Of a stretch of 64,000 bases of DNA, positions 11,448 to 23,300 are shown in pieces (positions within the stretch are counted from its first letter, which is position 1; each line of letters starts with the position of its first letter). A program made the translations under genes and the position numbers. Below the pieces are notes generated by a model. That model saw only the letters and a program-made list of their open reading frames with translations. It had not been told where the DNA came from and ran no database searches. Origin of the DNA: Chrysopilus asiliformis (taxonomy: Eukaryota; Arthropoda; Insecta; Diptera; Rhagionidae); the NCBI GenBank assembly GCA_964034945.1, contig OZ035961.1, positions 41,940,184 through 42,004,183 of the forward strand, written 5' to 3'.

Positions 11448-12968
11448 TAGCGAAAACACAATAACGCGTCAAGGCGTGCGCAAGCTTTGACATTTCGACG
11501 CTTCAAAAGTAAAATCCGTGGCTTAGGCTGCGTTCATAATTGCAGAAATCTATCGCAGTACTGCGCAAAAGTCAGCTGCTGCTGCAGTGCGTTCATAACC
11601 TGCTTGGCTGAGTAAAGAAAGAAATAGAGAATCTGACAGTTAAGATTTTCTATTGACAGTTTTCGTTTTTGATAGCGCTGTACACGAATATTTTCGTTGT
11701 CTCCAATAAAATGAGCAATTCTCGATTGTATACAAACTCCGAAGTCAAATGTATTAAACGCTTTTCGTATTTTGGAGAAGAAAAGAAAACGCCGTCGTTT
11801 TTTGCTAAACCGAGTGATCAGACGCAATATTACACAATATTTTGTTATACGTGACAAGCAAATTACCAAATTTCTTTTTGACATCGTCTTGCGAGAACGC
11901 AAAATCGGCCTTAATTTCTGTGATGTTACGTAGAACCATTTTCCACAAAGCAGATTTCTTTCGCTCCCCGGAATTCAACATTCGCTCTAATTTAAGTAGT
12001 TCAACAATCAAAAGCTTTCAAGCTGACGCTCTCCACTTTTTGTCATCCCGCAACTCATTAAAACTCAAAATTTTAATGTAATTTTTCACATTTTATTAAT
12101 GTTATTTACGAGTAGGTACTTAGATCTCGCTATCGCTGTCCGCCATTATTTCACATGTTAGTTTCTGCTGCGTTATCGTCAGCTAAATTTCTTTACTGCG
12201 CTGCTGCGCAATTGCTGCCGACAATTTTCTGCAGGCTGCTTTCATGAACGCACTGCACACTGCGCAGATATGATGATGAACGCGCTGCTTTAGTACTGCG
12301 TTAGATCTGCAATTATGAACGCGGCCTTACTATGGAACGATTTATAATGGCGCTTTGCCTTGGCGCTTCGAAGCGCCCTGACGCTTGGAGTAGACCTACT
12401 TTCAGACGCGTTGGCGCTTTGAAATTTGAATGAAAATTGCGTATTGTGAGTGTTTTTTGGAAAATGGTGGGGCAAATGATGCATTTATGGAACGATATAT
12501 TAAAAAAGAGAAAAATAATTAATATTTATGCAATCTAAAATCGAAATTGTGTGAAAATGCGGAATAACAAGACAAAAAATAGAGTGGAAATAATTCAAAT
12601 ATATTCGCCGATTATTCTAGTGACTTAAAAGGATCATCGTGGCTTTTATTTAAATAACTTATTTTATAAAGAAGTTGTCCGCATCTTTTTCAATACTTAT
12701 TTCTTGAATTCACCATCATCAATTGATGTTAATTCACGTGCTTTGTGTGCTACTCCTGCAACAAATTCTGTCTTCCAAATGCTTTTTAATTCACATAAAC
12801 TCTTTATTTCCATTTTTTTTTAAATAAAAATAGTGAAGCGTGTAGATCTTACGAAGCGTTATTAGGTTTTAGCACTGACGCTTCAAAGCGTTTAATTGTC
12901 AAAGCGTGCTTGGTGCGCTGAAATGTCAAAGCTTACGAACGCGTTGACGCGCCATTGTGTTTTCGCTA
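11448..12968. mobile_element. PIF/Harbinger-type element inserted in the mariner copy
   Basis: Terminal inverted repeats of more than 40 bp: left TAGCGAAAACACAATAACGC, right (reverse complement) TAGCGAAAACACAATGGCGC, both running on into GCAAGCTTTGACATTTC-like sequence. Flanked by a 3-bp TAA duplication (11445-11447 and 12969-12971). Removing the element and one TAA restores the mariner reading frame, which confirms both boundaries. It is itself interrupted at 11526-12326. No transposase is visible. Confidence 0.8.
11526..12326. mobile_element. Nested PIF/Harbinger element with SANT/MADF-like remnant
   Basis: Ends are GGCTGCGTTCATAATTGCAG on the left and, reverse-complemented, GGCCGCGTTCATAATTGCAG on the right, with TTA duplicated on both sides (11523-11525, 12327-12329). 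On the minus strand around 12011-11800 an open stretch reads LNSGERKKSALWKMVLRNIT then DDVKKKFGNLLVTYNKIL. That resembles the Myb/SANT-like DNA-binding protein encoded as the second gene of Harbinger elements. It is followed by frame breaks, so it is a decayed remnant. Confidence 0.75.
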
Positions 12969-14087
12969 TAAATTTGGCTGAATTTGCTGAATGTAGTTCG
13001 TTATGTTGGCTTTGAAGGCATCAATTGTGTGCGGTCTATTCGCATAGACCTGCGATTTAAGATAATCACAAAGGAAGAAGTCTAAAGATGTTAAATCGCA
13101 CGATCTCGGTGGCCAGTTCACGTCGCCGCCACGCGTGAAAATCACGTCCTCAAATTGCTCGGGCAGAATGTCCATCGTGACATATAGCGCTGTCCTGTTG
13201 GAACCACATGTTGTCGATATCCATATCATCCAGTTTAGGCCACAAGAAGTTACTTATCATCGATCTGTAGCGGTCGCCGTTGACGGTTATAGCAATGCCA
13301 GTTTCGTTTTGGAAGAAATACGAACCGATGATTCCGCAGACCAAAATCCGCACGAAACAGTGACTTTCTCGAGATGCATTTGGTGCTGGTGTATCTCGTG
13401 TGGATTAGTATCGCCCCAAATCCGACAATTTTTCTTGTTCCATTCATCCAAAAATTAGTCTCGTCACTAAAGATGATTTTGAGCACTGATTTTGAAAATA
13501 AAATTTGATGATTTAAACACGTTGTTCAACGCTATAACCTTCCATGATGATTTGCCATACACTACTGAACAATTCACAACAAATTTGACAGATGTTGCTT
13601 TAACAACATGGCCGCGATAACCTAACAAACTTCGAACGTCCATATTGAAAAATCCTTTATAAAGGTTCGGACTCATCACAGATAGGTTAGTGATTAGCAT
13701 CACTGATCAGTTACTTTTGAGTTGCGTAGTGACCACTGGGCCTAAGTTCTATCTATAAAATTAATAATTTTAAAAGACCCCTGACTAAAAAAATCCCTAA
13801 AAAATTTAAATACCCCGAAATAAAAAAGATACCATGTGCGTCGGGAAACACCAATTTTCAATTTACTCCAATGATTAAATTGTTTTATCCCTTTTAAAGG
13901 ATTTTTTTTTATTTCGGGGCTTTCCAATTTGCGCTTCGAAGGATAGCCGTAACGGTTCGAAAGACAAGTCTATCAGAATCGGCGTGTTTGGCTGTTCTGA
14001 TCGTTTTACAAAAATTGATTTCTTTGCAAAAAGTTTCCGTTCGACTAATACAAGAAATTACAATTTTTTTAAAAATTTTATTCACAG

Positions 14088-15243
14088 TTATTTTGGAGCA
14101 ATTTTCTTAGCTAGAATTTGAAGGTGACCTGGCTTTTTTGCTTTCGATTTCTGAAACAATACAAAAATTCTAATTAAATTCCACATTTTCATGGGCTAAA
14201 TTTTACCTTTTTGATTTTTGTTTTAACGCCACGAAATTCTGCCTTTTTATTCTTCGGAGAATCGTCCACTTTTTTATTCGAAGACTGCTTGGTCTCAATT
14301 TTCGATTTCTTACCTTTCTCCTTCAGCCTTCTTGCGGGCCCCGTCAAATTTTTTTCTACATCTTTACGTTTCTCATGGGCGCCCAATTTTTTTTTCGAGT
14401 ATTTTTCTACTCGTATTGGACGGTCATCGAGTAGAGTGTTGTTCAACTCGAGAGCCAATTGTATTGACTCGGACTTTTTGAAGCAAACATAAGCAACACC
14501 TAGAATTTTTTTTTAAATACAGCAGAATAATGGAGATTTTGGAGGGCTGTTTTACCTTTGCATCCTTGATCTGTTTTTATTGTTCGCACATATTCAATTT
14601 CTCCACAATTACTGAAGAGGTCGTGTAGTTTCTCGTCAGTTGCAGCTAAAAAATATTGAATTAGTCCCATAAAGAAAGGCAATGACTGAAATAATCATAC
14701 AAAACTTAAGATTTCCAACGAAGATGACACGTTTTGAATTATCGTTTTGTGTATCTTCAGATTCAACTTTCTTTGCAAGATTAACTCGGATGTGATTCCC
14801 TTTGAATTCAGTGCCATTTAACTGAAGTACTTTCTCCAAAGATTCCTTGCTATTCAACACCACGTAAGCATTCAAGGAGTCTGCTTCTTTGCGCTGTTTA
14901 TGTTTGAATATAACTCGACCATTAGAAGTCCTTAGCCTTACGGATTTTACAGAGCCACCAAGGTGACTTAAAAGTTTCATTACTTGCACACTTTTAGTGT
15001 TGTTTGGCAAGTTTCCGATAAAAACGGTGTTTTCAACATCGGCTGGATTGTGCTTCGGAACTGAAGATTTAAAAGTTTAGGATTTTTTATCATTGAACCT
15101 TCATTGCAACTTAAGTAACTCATACCTTTAACCGGCTTGGATAAATCATTCGTACTCAACAGCTTTGTTTTTTTGTGCTTAATTTTCTTGGTTTTCTCAG
15201 ATTTTTTTACATTATTCGGCGGAATTTTCTTCGCTTTGGTCAT
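14088..15243 (-). CDS. Rbm34: RNA-binding protein 34 homologue (Nop12-like)
   Basis: Five exons, 15243-15126, 15060-14701, 14645-14556, 14499-14207 and 14150-14088; all four introns are 55-65 nt and every phase joins, giving 307 aa. Two RRMs are present. RRM1 runs from NTVFIGNLPNNTKSVQVMKL to HIRVNLAKK (about residues 49-130). RRM2 runs from RVIFVGNLKF through DLFSNCGEIEYVRTI to RPIRVEKYSKKK (about 143-230). The N-terminus and the region after RRM2 are very lysine-rich, fitting nucleolar localisation. RBM34/Nop12 functions in large ribosomal subunit maturation. It is shorter than human RBM34 (430 aa), mainly in the N-terminal part. ATG 15243 is the first available in frame. Confidence 0.9.
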
Positions 15244-17325
15244 TTTTGAAACTAGGAAAAATTTTCTGCAAATATAGAACTGTCAAAACAAATAGCACAT
15301 GGCAGTGATACGTGCTGCCAGATCGTAGTTTCTCAAAAAAATTATTAAAGCTAATTTCACAATGGTTTCAAGAGTTTTGTATTGTATGTATAGAGAGCCT
15401 ATTATCTAGAGAGATGTCAATCCGACGAGTAAAAATGACCGCCAGGCTGAAAAACAAACTTTAAAATTTGATTCATTGTAGATTTTGGTTTTAACATCAC
15501 GAAATTCTAATAATTACCAAAAAACATGTTGCAAATGTTAAACTCGTCCGAATTTTGGGGGCGGAGCTAAATGTTTGTCAAACATGTTCTACTGTCTGTA
15601 GCCTTGTTTGCCAAATATTGAATAATTGACATTTAGAGAGGTTTTCCGTCAAGGAGAATTGAAATCGACTGCAATTAATGTGAATGTTGTACCAACCGTT
15701 TTAGTGTCTGTGCGGAAACGTACAACCTTGTTGTGCAACAAGTTGCATCGTATGTAGGTTGTTTTTACTTTGCTATACGAAGTATATCTAGATATTGTGA
15801 TCATGGAAAATTTCGGTCTCTTAATTTTGTCTAGAAACATTTCCCGAGTCAATTGGAGTCACGCTACAAAAATATCTTTTCGTCAATTAGTCTGTGCACA
15901 AGATTTATCAAAAACCAATGACGCTAGAGTCATGACATTTTACAGGGATATTTGGTTCTACAATGGGACGATCCTATGGAAATCCGTTAACTGGAAGCAT
16001 AAACAAATTATAAGAAAACTGTTTTTTTCTAACAACTCGAAACTTGAAAAATAATCCCCCAAAGCAGCAGATATGCATGCGGTCGGCATAAGAATTCAAC
16101 GAGAATAAAACTTAGTTTTAACAAAGGGCGAACGTAAGTAGCAACATGTATAGGCGATCACCACGGCTGCTCGTGTGTACTACCGACTAGCCGGCAGCTT
16201 TTACGTCACGATGGGGGATTATTTTGAACTTTGTTTTGCACTAATTTGAGTTGTTAGAAAAAAATGATCTCTATAATACATAATTTTTGCTGGAAGTAAC
16301 CAAAATCGCGGCTTTTTGTCTTCCACTAGAACTCGACAACCCAAACCGGCATTGGGATATACCGCTATTTCAAGAAAAAAAAAACAGTTCTTTGAAACTA
16401 ACGGGTGCTTCAAAGTATTAGATGAATTAAAGAGAATATTTCCCACAAATTTTTTTTCTTTTACTGTTATCCGCTATATTTTACCGTTATTGAGAGATTT
16501 TCTTTAAAAGGTAAAAAATAGATTTTTGCGAATTGCAAACTTCACGTGAAGTGACGGGACAATCGTCAAGTCGATCGAAGTGACGCGCCAATAGTACGTT
16601 TTCTCTTCATCCAATCTACTTAACTGAGCGGCACGAATACTTTCACTACCAATTTGACAGTGACAGAAATGTCGCTTCTCTCTTCAATTGTCGACAAATT
16701 CGCCGATTGTCGCTTCGTTCGCCAAATCCATCCTGAAACTGCTCCAAAAAGTGCGGAAGTGAAAAATAAAATTCATATGGTCCGAAATCAATATGGAAAA
16801 GAGCTTCGGGCTTTATCTTGTTCTAAAAATGTGGCCTCGGATTTGAAAATATCCATGTGCGAAAAACTTCATAAACGTCGAAAAGACTTGATTCAAAAGA
16901 CTCATCGTGTAAAACACAGGGAGTTATTGCTTGACTCCAAAACACAATCACCGTAAGTCATGAGTCAAAAAAGGCTTCGTGTAGATGGGGCCAAGCATGT
17001 TCAATCAACGGCAGAATAACAAATTCCGTTGACAGTCAACGTATTTAACTAATTTGGTTTATCATATGGATTGAGTATAATAGTATAACAAAAAAATTAT
17101 GAAATATTTAGCAGCCACTAAATCGAGTTAAGCCGTTTTTGCTTGAAATTCGTCCACTAACTCGGTTTAACGTTCGCAAAAATTTCGTGAAACGCGGCAT
17201 TAGTGTATATTATTTAGAATGAAGATGTAGATTAAAAAGATTTAAACAAACACAATACCATTCATTACAATTCTATTTTTCTTTTCTTATATATTTTTTT
17301 TATTACAAAAGACATTGATTTTAAT
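15244..17325. other. Intergenic region with repeats and a MADF-like ORF remnant
   Basis: An open frame at 16669-16956 (plus) contains SAEVKNKIHMVRNQYGKELR, which resembles part of a MADF DNA-binding domain. The bases just before it (CTACTTAACTGAGCGGCACG and on) recur in inverted, diverged form at 56740-56830, and CGTGAAGTGACG...CGAAGTGACGCGCCAAT at 16554-16595 recurs at 56935-56985. This is therefore more likely transposon-derived than a host gene. 15790-16230 belongs to another interspersed family also seen at 26900-27300 and 52190-52290. Confidence 0.45.
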
Positions 17326-20300
17326 TTATTTTCTTAGTTTTCGATCGGTTTGTTCGGCGATAGCTTGTAGAAAATCTTCAGTATTTAAATACATATTCTC
17401 CTTAACATTTGCCATACCGTGAATGCAAATTGCTAAGTCTTTGGTCATTTTACCAGATTCGACGCATTCCACGCACGCTTCCTCTAGAATTTTTGCGAAT
17501 CTAGCTAAATCTGGAGTGTCGTCCAATTTGGCGCGATGTATTAGGCCACGGGTCCATGCGAAAATTGACGCAATTGGATTTGTTGATGTGGACAATCCCT
17601 TCTGATGTTGTCTATTGAGATTTGTTGTTGTTATTATTTGTACAATGTAGAATCGTTTAAAAACTCTCACCTGTAGTGCCTTGTAACGGTTCCATGGGCA
17701 GCTTCCGATTCAATTGTTTTACCATCAGGACACATTAATACTGACGTCATCATTCCCAAAGAACCATATCCCTGTGCAATAATATCTGATTGGACATCAC
17801 CATCATAGTTTTTGCACGCCCAAACGAATCCACCGCTAGATTTTAGAGTCTGCGCGACCATATCATCGATCAATCGATGCTCATACCAGATTTTATTTTT
17901 CTCAAATTCCTTTTCATATTCCCTGTTAGATAGAAACATGATTTTTTGAATTTTTACAATAAAGAAAAACAATTTTACTAACTTTTCATAAATTTCTTGG
18001 AAAATATCCTTAAATCTACCATCATAGAATTTTAAGATTGTGTTTTTGGTCGATAGGTAAAGTGGCCATTTCATTTGCAGAGCTACCTGGAATGATGAAT
18101 GGGCAAATGCTTCGATTGATTCGTCCGTATTGTACATTCCCAGTACAACTCCGCTTGATTTGAAATCAAAGATTTCGTGCTTCTCAACTGACCCGTCCTT
18201 ACCTGTTTTAGGAAAAATGGGATGATTTTTTTTTTGAAAAACCTTTTTTTTTAAAATAGAAACTAACCTGTAAATACTAGTTCGACTTTTCCTGGTCCCT
18301 TAATAACGGCATCTTTAGCCTTATATTGATCACCATGGGCATGACGACCAATGACAATCGGTTTCGTCCATCCAGGTACCAGCCGAGGAATGTTACTACA
18401 TAAAATTGGCTCACGAAAAACTGTGCCACCGAGAATGTTTCGAATTGTTCCATTCGGACTTAGCCACATCTTCTTCAGTTTGAACTCTGGTATATCATTC
18501 AATCTGTATATTTTAATTTTATTTCCCATTATTCGAAACTATTACCTTCAACACGGGCTTCGTCGGGAGTAATTGTGGCACATTTAATACCGACATTGTG
18601 TTTAATTATCGCATAAGCTGCGTCTACAGTCACTTGATCGTTAGTTGCATCTCTGTATGGCAGACCGAGATCATAATAGAGACATTCTATCTACAATTTT
18701 CAAAATTTTTAGTTTTCCGTTTGGTTTATTATTTTTTTAAATATTTACTTCACTAAATCGCTAATAAAGTCATCTTAAATTACCTTAACGTAGGGGAATA
18801 TCAGCTTTTCCTTTATAAATTGCCAAAAAATTCTGGTCATTTCATCGCCATCCATTTCGACCACTGGTTTTTTGGCTGTAATTCGCGCATTTGATGCATC
18901 TAAAAATAGAATAAAACAAAATTTATCTATTTTGAATCAATGTTTATATTGAGAGTATTTGATCTTTTCCAAATGCCTTGAGTTTAAAAAACCCGTAGAA
19001 ATATTTCAGACTAAATTATTGGATTCCAAAAACATGAAATTTTTGAATTTATTTTTTAAGTGTATTTCGTTATTTCGTTATCAATTGAAAACTTGACTTT
19101 GGTTCTTTTGATATCAAGATATTAACGGTTGCCGGTAAAAACTTTATCAACGTTTTCAGTTCTGCTTATAATCACATGTTTGAATGACCTCCCACGCTTT
19201 TAAGATAAGAATGAAGGTTTGTTTGAAAAAATTTAAACTGAAAATAGCTTATTTAGAAAATTTGATCTGTAGACATCTTACAACGTAATATTTTTGTGAT
19301 AAATAAAATTTGTAAATCTATTGTAGAAGCAAAACATATTTCGTATTAGGTTTTTTTAGTTTTATTGCTGTTTACAATATTTCAGTTTATTTGACCACAT
19401 TTTTATATCCTATTTACTTATTTGGTCCGAATTCAGTGTCAGTGTCAATTCTAAAATATTTGCCTGCGGTGCACTTTGTTTTTATACCCGTATGGTGAAA
19501 CCAAAGGTATATTAGATTTGCCTTACCGTTTGTAACGCCAAGATCCCGTCATCACATACAAAAATGAATTACACCAGTGTGTTTAGAATGATAAAAAAAA
19601 GTTGAATTTAGCATGTCCGTCCGTCCGTCTGTGGCGCGGATTGCGGGCGCACGGATTGAGCTAGAGACTTGAAATTTTGCGCAGATTGGTTTTTCGTAAA
19701 ATGCAAGGCTAAGTTCCTTAATGGGCAAAAATGGTCCATTAGGCCCCTCATACGAACGAAAACGTTTTTTGCGAATATCTCAAAAACGGTGCATCTTATG
19801 AAAAAAATGCAAGAACAAAAGTTATTTAGGATATGATTCTACATAAAACTCCCATATATCAAAATCCGATTGGAATACATTTTTTAAAAAATTTATTGAA
19901 AAATTTGGCTTCAAAGTGGAATTGTTCGCCGTTCACTTAAATCACCATACGGGTTTTCAATAATTGCCAGATTGGTAATTATAGCTTTTGTTATGTTTAT
20001 ACCCGTATGGTGAAACCAAAGGGTATATTAACTTTGCCTTACCGTTTGTAACGCCAAGATCCCGTCATCGCACAAAAAAATGAATTACACCAGTGTGTTT
20101 AGAATGATAAAAATATTTAATTTCTGCATGTCCGTCCGTCTGTCTGTCCGTCCGTCCGTCCGTCCGTCCGTCCGTCCGTCCGTCTGTGGCGCGGATTGCG
20201 GGCGCACGGATTAGGCTAGAGACTTGAAAGTTTGCACAGATCCGTTTTTCGTAAAATGCGAGGCTAAGTTCGTTAATGGGCAAAAATGGACCATTAGGGG

Positions 20301-23300
20301 GGGTACCCCCCATACGAACGAAATCGTTTTTTGTGAATATCTCAAAAACGGTGCATCTTATCAAAAAAGTGCAAGAACAAAAGTTATTTAGGATATGATT
20401 CTACATAAAACTCCCATACATCAAAATCCGATTGGAATAAATTTTAAAAAATCTTATTGGAAAGTTTGACTTCAAAGTGGAATTTTGGTACAACTGTTCG
20501 AATTTTGATACGAATATCACCATACGGGTCTCCAATGATTGCCAGATTGGCAATTATAGCTTTTGTTATGTTTTTAAGTAAGGTTCCCACACGTTCCGAA
20601 TTAGCCGAGAAAGTTTCGGATTAGCCCAGAAAGTTTCGGATTAGCCGAGAAAGTATATGATCCCGGCCTCCCGGGAATCGAGTATATGGTCGTGGCCTCC
20701 CAGGAACTAAACTTTTGTCCCGGATTATTCATTTTCATCATCATCCTCGGCGCTACAGCTCTCGAAGAGCCTGGGCGTTCTCAATTGAGGTTTCATAACA
20801 ATTTCTTCCCTGCTTAGCACCTACAGTTTTACATGCATTGCGAACCATGGATGAATTACAACATTTGTAAGGTTTTTACGTTGCAACCCATCAACATAGC
20901 AATTTAGACCGATGGTGTCGTTAACACCAATCCACGGTGTGTCAACTTAGAACAAAAAGTAAATTTCATTTTTAGTTCCGATTTCAAACACGGATGCGCT
21001 GTTGTTGCATGCGTTTTTCGTTTTTCAAACATGATGGCGCGCGTGTGGCATGTTTTCTCCGACTTGACCATGATTTGAGGTTAGTTTTTTTTTCTTCATT
21101 TTGGGGCACATATTAATTCCGGTAATTTTTCAAGTATCCTTAAAACACCGGTATTTTAGGAAGAATCAGAGAACGATTCGTTTGAGTGGGTAGAATTGAA
21201 GCAGTTGTACCTTGAAACCTGTTGTGAGCCATCAGTTTCGCCCCTGAGACTTCGCTGTCGGTTTTGCCCAAAGTTGTGACATTCTGTGCGGTTGGGGCGC
21301 ATCACTGCTTAAGAATTTTCCACAGTGACTTACTGCTGAAAGGTATCTCCATTTATTTGCAATTTTTGAGAAAATTTCATGGTGTATTTCTAGGTCACAC
21401 AAACTACATTAACGATGTTTCTTGGGAGCCCGAGGGCGAATATTTAGCTTTAGTCAGTGAGGACCACACCTGCATACTTTTGCAGTCAGAGACGTGATTA
21501 TTTGGGATCTGAGGAAGTCGAGGTAATGATCTCGGGATAGTCTTACTTTGCTACAATAAATTCTAATTCCTCTTCCAGTCGTTCGAGACACTCGAGCATT
21601 CCATGAAGACGGAGGCGAAGTTGCCTCAAAATCAAGCCCCACTTAAGCTTTATGGTGGGCTTTGCTGGCACTATCGCCTTCCCTATATCGTAGCTGCGTT
21701 TGATTGTAAACTGCTTTTGGGACGGCTCTGGAGCTCTAGCGCTTGGCTCGACACATTTGGCTTGTCCCTCGTCTTCACTGCCACTGCAGTAATGTGATAT
21801 TTATTTAAAAATAACAAAACAAAATGTGATATCTATTTAAAGATATATTGAAATTTAAAATAAAAAAACATTTAAAAGATATTGGTTTTGTTTTTTTCAA
21901 ATTTTTATTGGATTTTCTAGCGAGAAAAATGTATCAAGGGCACAAACCAAGTTTAGCACAGGCGAGAACTACCCAATACGCAAACCAAAATAGTTCCGAT
22001 TTCAGGCACTGAAGCGTCGCAGTCAATAAGCCAGAGTTGGGCGTCTATTATTATATATATTGTCTATGCACCAATCACTACTCATTTCGTAAAGCAAGTT
22101 GAGTGGATTGAATCACAGCATTCGACAGTCGGTAATTGAACCACCGACCTCCGGAATACGGGCCAAGTACTTTACCTTTTGGACTGCGCTGGACCTCAAT
22201 TTAGGGTTATAATTTATATAACTTTAAAAAAAACACTTAATATGCAAACCATAGGTACTGTTCTTCAGCCCCCGCCGCTGTATATCGTATTTTTTCCACC
22301 TTCGGCGCATTTTTTACGCGTATTTTTATGTAAAGCACATATCTTTCAATAAATTTTCACCTGCGGCGCATTCTTCTTTATTAGTATTTCCACAAAACAT
22401 GAAAAATCCTCCAGACCCGTTCCTGACAAAGCCAACAGTTTGATTAAAACATGTACTCTATCAGTATGATCGACGAATTGAATAATTTACTTATATAGAG
22501 AAATTTGACGTCTCCTTCATATCCACTACCTGCGCAGTTCAGTTACTAACAGAGCTAACAGAGGCTCTATTATGTTCGTTTGATGAGATCTACCATTAAA
22601 TTCCCGAGATCGAAGCTTGATGTTTCCCATCAAATTTTTCCAATTCCCCATTGTTTCAATTAAAATTAATTTCATTGTATTCAATCGTTAACCGTCAAAT
22701 GCCGGATTACTTGACGTGAAAGCATTTCAAAAAAAGCAAAAATATTTCATTATGGCCAAAAGGCTGTAAACTTCAAGAAATTGAATTTGTTTTCGATATG
22801 TTTTGGTTCGGAAATATTTTTTTTTGCTATAGATTCAATCTTATAATTATTCATGACGTTTCATTACTCAAATATTCCTAATAAATAGTTCGTGTGAGAA
22901 ATATTGACAACTTTTTTTAAATATAAATTGCAGCAAAAAATATATTGGCCTAGATTACTATCAGTTCAATACTTATTAAAACTGATTGCATTGAAAAATA
23001 TGTTATTTTCAATTATTTGTTGATCAAAAAATGTGAAAAACATTAATCTTTATTTTTCAATTTTTTTTACAGAGTGATTTTCTTTTCCCATTTTTGATAA
23101 AGCCATAAATTAATATTCTTTCTTCTTGAAACTCGTGAATTAATAATGAAGTCAATAAACCTTACACGCGTAACAAAACAACCAGTCGTCGAATGTTTTT
23201 ATACGATGTTTTGAGTCATTTCCTTTGAAATTGTGCGCCTGCATCTCACGCTCATCGCCCCCTAACGAATTTTATCACGCCAAACAAAGGAAAGCTTAAA

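Larger units (their letters stand above)
11340..13500 (-). pseudogene. Mariner-type transposase, frameshifted and split by an insertion
   Basis: Minus-strand pieces in three frames spell a mariner (DD34D-like) transposase catalytic domain: IIFSDETNFWMNG (13480-13440), GSYFFQNETGIAITVNGDRY and WFQQDSAICHDGHSA (13330-13150), then WPPRSCDLTSLDFFLCDYLK to QQIQPNL (13120-12972). The protein stops at 12972 and resumes 1.5 kb away at 11444 with CDKVIEDWTSRIRATKQSKA, the expected next segment, followed by a stop. At least two frameshifts separate the pieces, so it is inactive. The N-terminal half is not recognisable. The gap is exactly the element at 11448-12968. Confidence 0.85.

Noticed and set aside
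12290..12484. 64-codon minus-strand frame
   Set aside because: Spans the boundary of two nested MITEs, so it cannot be an ancestral coding sequence.
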